Part shown: piece by piece, positions 8,785 to 12,686 of the stretch
Layout of the letters: each line of letters opens with the position of its first letter
Numbering within the stretch: position 1 is the stretch's first letter
Assembly (NCBI GenBank): GCA_021737905.1
Contig: JAIPDA010000045.1
Coordinates: 1 to 12,686 of the forward strand
Length of the DNA stretch: 12,686 bases
Direction: 5' to 3'
DNA from: Rhodoferax sp.
GTDB lineage: Bacteria; Pseudomonadota; Gammaproteobacteria; Burkholderiales; Burkholderiaceae_C
The notes under the pieces: generated by a model
Told to the model about the DNA's origin: nothing
What the model saw: only the letters and a program-made list of their open reading frames with translations
Database searches by the model: none
Translations under genes and position numbers: made by a program

Positions 8785-8839
8785 GGCGCTGATGATGCCT
8801 CAGTCCCTGCCGCGGCCGCTCAAAGAGTTCGTCGATTGG

Positions 8840-9898
8840 TCAGCGACGGTTCCAATGCAGCGACAGACCCATTGCACTGAGCACCAGCAACAGGCACAGG
8901 CCCGCAAAAAGAGCTGTCACTTCGGTGTCGCGACGCTCCAGGGTGAACTTGGTTGAAAGGTGCTCATAAATATTTTTCAAGTCCGCGGCGTTGGACGCAC
9001 GAAAAAACTCGGCTCCGGTGATTTGGGCCATGGCCTTGAGTGATTCTTCATCCACTCGGGCGTAAAACGACCAACCCTCCATTCCGGGGATCACACCATC
9101 CGCCGTCCCGAACGCCACTGTGTAAACGCGCACCCCCCGGCTGGCAGCCAGTTTGGCCGCTTCAAGTGGATCAGGTCCTACGGTACGACGTCCGTCCGAC
9201 AGCAGCACGATGGCGCCACCGGTGTATGAACCCACCGGAACCGGGGCACGCTCAACGGGGGGTGGTTTGGCTGTGCGCTGATCCAGCGACTGCCCAGCGC
9301 CGGAGTTACCGGGACCACGGAAGTCGCGTCCGAACAAAGTCGATTCCAGATCAATGCCTGCGTCCGGCAGCAAGGTGTTGAGCGCCACCAGCAAACCGCT
9401 GCCGGTGGCCGTGGCTCTTTGCAGCTGAAATCGGTCAATAGACGCGATCAAATCTTCTTTGTTGTCGGTGATTTGTTGCACCAGTTGCGCATTGCCGGCA
9501 AACGAAACAATACCCACACGCACATCCGGCGGAAGCTCTTGTATGAAAGCTTTCACCGCAGCCTGAGAGGCCTCAATACGACTGGGCTTGACGTCTTGCG
9601 CCAGCATGCTGCGCGAGACATCCATGGCCAGCACCAGCGTCAGGTAATCTGCCGGGAGCACCACTTGGGCGCTCGGGCGCGCAGCACCCACCAAAGCGGC
9701 AGCCAATGCAGTGAGCAACAAGGCGGGGGGAATATGGCGACGAAAGCGCTGGCCTTTTCCTATGGCCGGCAGGATGAGCGAGAGCGATGGGTAAATCACG
9801 GCCACTTTGCGCTTGCGACGCAGCATCCACCTGTAGCCGAGCAACAACACAGGCAAGAGCAGCAAGGACCAAAGCGCATCGGGCCAAAGAAAATGCAT
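8840..9898 (-). CDS. batA: BatA-type von Willebrand factor A protein, membrane-anchored
   Basis: Predicted inner-membrane protein of 352 residues with a periplasmic or cytoplasmic VWA domain, of the kind that works with MoxR ATPases. Seen: an N-terminal hydrophobic segment (about 7-22) and a second (57-72), as is usual for BatA; a VWA domain from about 85 with an intact MIDAS motif DVSRS (93-97), Thr165 and LLSDG (232-236, Asp235); and a C-terminal helix (328-346) ending in a basic tail. A poorly conserved, glycine/proline-rich insert lies at about 185-225 within the domain. The ATG at 9898 was chosen over an upstream GTG at 9940 because MHFLWPDALW is the typical family start. It diverges from the protease-moxR-DUF58 operon, although bat genes commonly follow moxR and DUF58 on the same strand. 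Confidence 0.92.
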   Translation of the reverse strand: MHFLWPDALWSLLLLPVLLLGYRWMLRRKRKVAVIYPSLSLILPAIGKGQRFRRHIPPALLLTALAAALVGAARPSAQVVLPADYLTLVLAMDVSRSMLAQDVKPSRIEASQAAVKAFIQELPPDVRVGIVSFAGNAQLVQQITDNKEDLIASIDRFQLQRATATGSGLLVALNTLLPDAGIDLESTLFGRDFRGPGNSGAGQSLDQRTAKPPPVERAPVPVGSYTGGAIVLLSDGRRTVGPDPLEAAKLAASRGVRVYTVAFGTADGVIPGMEGWSFYARVDEESLKAMAQITGAEFFRASNAADLKNIYEHLSTKFTLERRDTEVTALFAGLCLLLVLSAMGLSLHWNRR

Positions 9899-9929
9899 GT
9901 TCTTCAGGGGTCTTCGTGAATGACAGGGC

Positions 9930-9958
9930 CACTGTATCACCGCCGGCTGTGATATGGT
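9930..9958. promoter_or_regulatory. Divergent promoter region with inverted repeat TATCAC-N8-GTGATA
   Basis: Six-base arms at 9935-9940 and 9949-9954 flank CGCCGGCT. Read rightward, the right arm forms the extended -10 TGATATGGT (9950-9958), ending seven bases before the protease ATG. Read leftward, the left arm forms TGATACAGT (9939 to 9931), about 33 bases before the batA-like ATG. No clear -35 hexamers are visible. The repeat could therefore be two back-to-back promoters, an operator, or both. Confidence 0.4.
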
Positions 9959-9965
9959 TTAAGGC

Positions 9966-10868
9966 ATGAAACGCGCCGCGCTTTACAGCAGTCGTCCCGC
10001 ACATCGGACCGCTGCCCCCGATTCGTTTTCACCGGCTGACGCATCGCCGTCCCCGGCTCCACTGTCCCGTTGGCGCATCTGGCAACGTCACCCGCAGGTG
10101 GCGCTTTTTTTTGCCGGCGTGATCACCGCCACTGCTATGTTCGGGATGTTGCTGCTCAGCATGCCCTCGCAGCGCGCACTCACTCAAGACGACATCAACG
10201 CCGCCGTGCTGCACACGCTGAGCACGCAAGAATTACCCTCACGCGCCATGCGTGCGGCCCAAACCATAGGCCCTTCGGTGGTGCGCGTGCGTGGATTTTC
10301 AGACGACCCCAAAGACCCCAAGGGTGAAGAAAAACAAAATGGTGTGGGTTCGGGCGTGGTCATCAGTGAAGAGGGCGTGATCCTCACCAACTTGCATGTG
10401 GTGCAGGGCTCCAAAAAACTCATGGTCACATTTGCCGATGGCTTTGAAGCGGAGGCCACCGTGGTGGCCGTACAACCAGAAAACGATCTGGCCGTCATCA
10501 AAGCCGTCAAGATTCCGGACGACTTGCAACCGGCCACCCTGGGCAGCACTGCCAATCTGATGCCCGGTGACGAAGTGGTGGCGGTGGGCTTTCCCTTTGG
10601 CATTGGCCCTTCTGTTTCTGCGGGGGTTATTTCAGGCATGAACCGGGAATTTCGCAATGAAGGTGCCTCGGTCTTGCGGGGACTGATTCAGTTTGACGCC
10701 GCGGCCAACCCGGGTAATTCGGGCGGACCGCTGGTCAATATGGCGGGCGAAGTGATCGGCGTCGTCACGGCCATTCTCAATCCCACCAGCGCTCGAACCT
10801 TCATCGGCATTGCTTTTGCAGCCACCATCGAGAGCGCCGGCACGGCCTTGGGCGTTCCACCGTTTTAA
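9966..10868 (+). CDS. Membrane-anchored HtrA/DegP-type serine protease lacking a PDZ domain
   Basis: Trypsin-like protease of 300 residues. Residues 1-43 are proline/serine-rich and basic, a single hydrophobic helix spans about 45-65, and the protease domain fills about 90-295. It is thus probably anchored in the inner membrane with the catalytic domain in the periplasm. The full triad is visible: TNLHVV (141-146, His144), ENDLAVIK (172-179, Asp174) and NPGNSGGPL (248-256, Ser252). The protein stops right after the protease fold, so the PDZ domain of DegP, DegQ and DegS is missing. ATG 9966 is the only ATG before the membrane helix, but has no properly spaced Shine-Dalgarno; a leaderless transcript is possible. 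The gene sits 24 bases before moxR on the same strand, suggesting an operon and a role in envelope quality control with the MoxR/VWA proteins. Confidence 0.92.
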   Translation: MKRAALYSSRPAHRTAAPDSFSPADASPSPAPLSRWRIWQRHPQVALFFAGVITATAMFGMLLLSMPSQRALTQDDINAAVLHTLSTQELPSRAMRAAQTIGPSVVRVRGFSDDPKDPKGEEKQNGVGSGVVISEEGVILTNLHVVQGSKKLMVTFADGFEAEATVVAVQPENDLAVIKAVKIPDDLQPATLGSTANLMPGDEVVAVGFPFGIGPSVSAGVISGMNREFRNEGASVLRGLIQFDAAANPGNSGGPLVNMAGEVIGVVTAILNPTSARTFIGIAFAATIESAGTALGVPPF

Positions 10869-10892
10869 TTTTTTTGAGAAAGCGAGCAGCAC

Positions 10893-11942
10893 ATGGATCA
10901 GTCTTCGCCAACCTGGAACCGCGCTGGCATCGCACCGGCATCGCCTGACACGGCCGCCCTGATGGAGCGTGTGCTCTATGAAGTCAAGCGCGTCGTGGTC
11001 GGGCAAGACCACTTTCTCGAGCGCATTTTGGTGGCCATCCTGGCGCAAGGCCATTTGCTGATTGAAGGCGTCCCCGGTTTGGCCAAAACACTCACCGTCA
11101 ACACGCTTGCACAAGCGGTGCAGGGTGTTTTCAAACGCGTCCAATTCACGCCCGACCTGCTGCCGGCCGACTTGGTGGGCACGCGCATGTTCAACCAACG
11201 CAGCAGTGAATTCAGCACCGTGCTGGGCCCGGTGTTTGCCAACCTGCTGCTGGCCGACGAAATCAACCGCGCACCGGCCAAGGTGCAAAGTGCGCTGCTG
11301 GAAGTCATGCAAGAGCGACAGGTCACGATTGCCGGCGAGACACACAAAGTGCCGCGCCCCTTTCTGGTGATGGCCACTCAAAACCCGATCGAGACCGAAG
11401 GCACTTATCCCCTGCCCGAAGCGCAGGTTGACCGGTTCATGATGAAGGTCCTCATTGGATACCCGTCGGAAGAAGAAGAGTTCGTGATCGTGCAGCGTGT
11501 CACGGGCGTTCCGGTGGTGGTGTCAGCTGTGGCCAGCACGGAGCAGTTGATGGCTTTGCAAGCGCAGTGCCGGCTCAGCTACGTAGACCCGGCGCTGATC
11601 ATGTACGCGGTACGGTTGGTGTCGGCCACGCGCGACCCCGCGCGCTTCGGCTTGCCGGATCTGGCGCGCTACATCACCTTCGGTGCCAGCCCGCGGGCCA
11701 CCATTTCCCTCATCGAAGGTGCGCGCGCGCTGGGCTTTTTGCGCGGTCGTCCTTACGCACTGCCGCAAGACGTGATCGATCTGGTGCCCGACGTGCTGCG
11801 GCACCGTTTGGTGTTGTCTTACGAGGCACTGTCCGCCGGCATGAGTGCAGAGGACATCATCATGAAAATCCTGCAGACCATCACGCCCCCGGACAAACCA
11901 CTGGACTCGCATGTTCACGTTTCTGCGACGTCGCCTCACTGA
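10893..11942 (+). CDS. moxR: MoxR-family AAA+ ATPase
   Basis: Cytosolic AAA+ ATPase of 349 residues. MoxR proteins are thought to act as chaperones that assemble or activate partners together with VWA-domain proteins. Seen: the modified Walker A EGVPGLAKT (58-66, Lys65), FTPDLLPADLVG (85-96), Walker B LLLADEINRAPAK (118-130), sensor 1 ATQNPIETEGTYPLPEAQ (161-178), and GASPRAT (264-270, Arg268) in the C-terminal lid. All parts needed for ATP hydrolysis are present. The start at 10893 has only a loose purine-rich stretch upstream. The downstream DUF58 gene begins inside its last 32 bases, the usual tight moxR-DUF58 coupling. The upstream protease gene is a less usual partner. Confidence 0.96.
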   Translation: MDQSSPTWNRAGIAPASPDTAALMERVLYEVKRVVVGQDHFLERILVAILAQGHLLIEGVPGLAKTLTVNTLAQAVQGVFKRVQFTPDLLPADLVGTRMFNQRSSEFSTVLGPVFANLLLADEINRAPAKVQSALLEVMQERQVTIAGETHKVPRPFLVMATQNPIETEGTYPLPEAQVDRFMMKVLIGYPSEEEEFVIVQRVTGVPVVVSAVASTEQLMALQAQCRLSYVDPALIMYAVRLVSATRDPARFGLPDLARYITFGASPRATISLIEGARALGFLRGRPYALPQDVIDLVPDVLRHRLVLSYEALSAGMSAEDIIMKILQTITPPDKPLDSHVHVSATSPH

Positions 11943-12686
11943 ACGCGCTGAACGCGCCGCAGGTCAGCAAGCCGCGCCGGGCCGGGAAGTCCAGGCCGAA
12001 GTACCGGCGCGTCCCGACCCGCAAAAGGTGCTGCGGCGCTTAGAGTGGACGGTCATCAAGCGCCTGGATGGTCAGTTACAGGGCGACTACCGCAGCCTGT
12101 TCAGGGGCGCTGGTTTGGTGCTGGCAGATTTACGCGAATACCAGTCACACGACGACGTTCGCCACATCGACTGGAACGTCACGGCGCGCATGCAAACGCC
12201 GTATGTGCGTGAGCACCAGGAAGACCGCGAGGTAGCGGCCTGGTTTCTGGTCGACATGTCGGGCTCGGTGCACTTTGGCTCGGGCGCTGTCAGCAAACGT
12301 CAGTTGGCAGCTGAGGCCGTGACGGTACTGGCGCGCCTGCTCTCACAGCATGGCAACCGGGTCGGGGTCATGCTGTTTTCTGGCACCCAGGTGCGTGCCG
12401 AAGTGGTGGTCCCGGCGCGCTCAGGCAGGCGTCACTTGCTGCACGTGCTGCAACTCATGTTGAGCGATCTGCCCACAGCGGGCACGCGGCCAACGGCCGG
12501 CGCGACGACCGACTTGCGCGTGTTGTTGTCTCAAGCTCAAGCGGTGATCCGCCGGCGCGCCAGTATTTTTGTGGTGTCGGACTTCATCACGCAACCCGAC
12601 TGGCATGCACCACTGAGTCAATTGGCAAGACGTCACGAAGTGGTGGCGATTCGCTTGCGGGATCGCTTAGAGCAAGAGATTCCAAA
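11911..12686 (+). CDS. DUF58 protein, MoxR partner (C-terminus beyond window)
   Basis: The first 258 residues of a DUF58 protein, a VWA-like family nearly always found beside moxR. Seen: a basic N-terminus (1-35), then the family signature GDYRSLFRGAGL (58-69), YQSHDDVRHIDWNVTAR (77-93), and a VWA-like core that begins with LVDMSGSV (113-120), a MIDAS-type DxSxS. It continues through GVMLFSG (152-158) and FVVSDF (220-225). No membrane helix precedes the core, so the protein is probably cytosolic and works directly with MoxR. The ATG at 11911 overlaps moxR by 32 bases in another frame; no other ATG precedes the conserved part. The reading frame is open to the window end with no frameshift. The stop and any further bat genes lie outside. 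Confidence 0.94.
   Translation, partial: MFTFLRRRLTERAERAAGQQAAPGREVQAEVPARPDPQKVLRRLEWTVIKRLDGQLQGDYRSLFRGAGLVLADLREYQSHDDVRHIDWNVTARMQTPYVREHQEDREVAAWFLVDMSGSVHFGSGAVSKRQLAAEAVTVLARLLSQHGNRVGVMLFSGTQVRAEVVVPARSGRRHLLHVLQLMLSDLPTAGTRPTAGATTDLRVLLSQAQAVIRRRASIFVVSDFITQPDWHAPLSQLARRHEVVAIRLRDRLEQEIP

Noticed and set aside
9899..9940. Longer batA-like start at the GTG of 9940
   Set aside because: The extra 14 residues are not typical of BatA and lie across the inverted repeat and likely promoter; the ATG at 9898 gives the expected N-terminus.
10632..11381. A 249-codon minus-strand open frame opposite the protease end and moxR
   Set aside because: It covers the junction of two well-supported genes and shows no recognisable motif.

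Overview
The window reads as a chromosomal segment from a high-GC betaproteobacterium, most likely a member of the Comamonadaceae (Rhodoferax/Polaromonas-like). This is inferred from the protein style, from the tripartite tricarboxylate (TTT) transporter genes typical of Burkholderiales, and from the dense coding with short gaps. I see no insertion sequences, tRNA or rRNA genes, CRISPR arrays or prophage genes. No gap between genes exceeds about 100 bases. The taxonomic assignment is an inference.

Left edge (1-1577): a quinone oxidoreductase, truncated by the window edge, is transcribed leftward. It diverges from a 10-TM EamA/DMT transporter transcribed rightward.

Centre (1590-9898): eight genes all lie on the minus strand. 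In transcription order they are a BatA-type von Willebrand factor A protein, a TatD-family hydrolase, a spermidine-synthase-like protein, tctB, tctA, a gamma-glutamyltransferase-family protein, a second EamA transporter and an SDR-family protein. They probably form several transcription units. A clear intrinsic terminator sits between tctA and the gamma-glutamyltransferase gene. Two inverted repeats sit between tatD and the spermidine-synthase-like gene, one a possible terminator and the other a CRP-like palindrome. tctB/tctA supply the two membrane parts of a TTT importer, but no tctC gene for the periplasmic binding protein is present. The GGT, EamA and SDR genes are tightly packed and may form a small cassette that processes and exports an amino-acid-like compound.

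Right edge (9966-12686): on the plus strand, a membrane-anchored HtrA-type serine protease without a PDZ domain is followed by a MoxR AAA+ ATPase and a DUF58 protein. The DUF58 gene overlaps the end of moxR and runs off the window. Together with the divergent BatA-like gene this looks like a MoxR/VWA chaperone-type locus that has recruited a protease. The 67-base gap between the batA-like and protease genes holds an inverted repeat whose arms can each be read as an extended -10 promoter element, one per strand.

Most of the window is ordinary metabolism and transport. The points most worth a second look are the protease-MoxR-DUF58/BatA arrangement and its divergent promoter region, the TctBA pair without TctC next to the GGT cassette, the SDR lacking the catalytic Tyr/Lys, and the palindromes between tatD and the spermidine-synthase-like gene.
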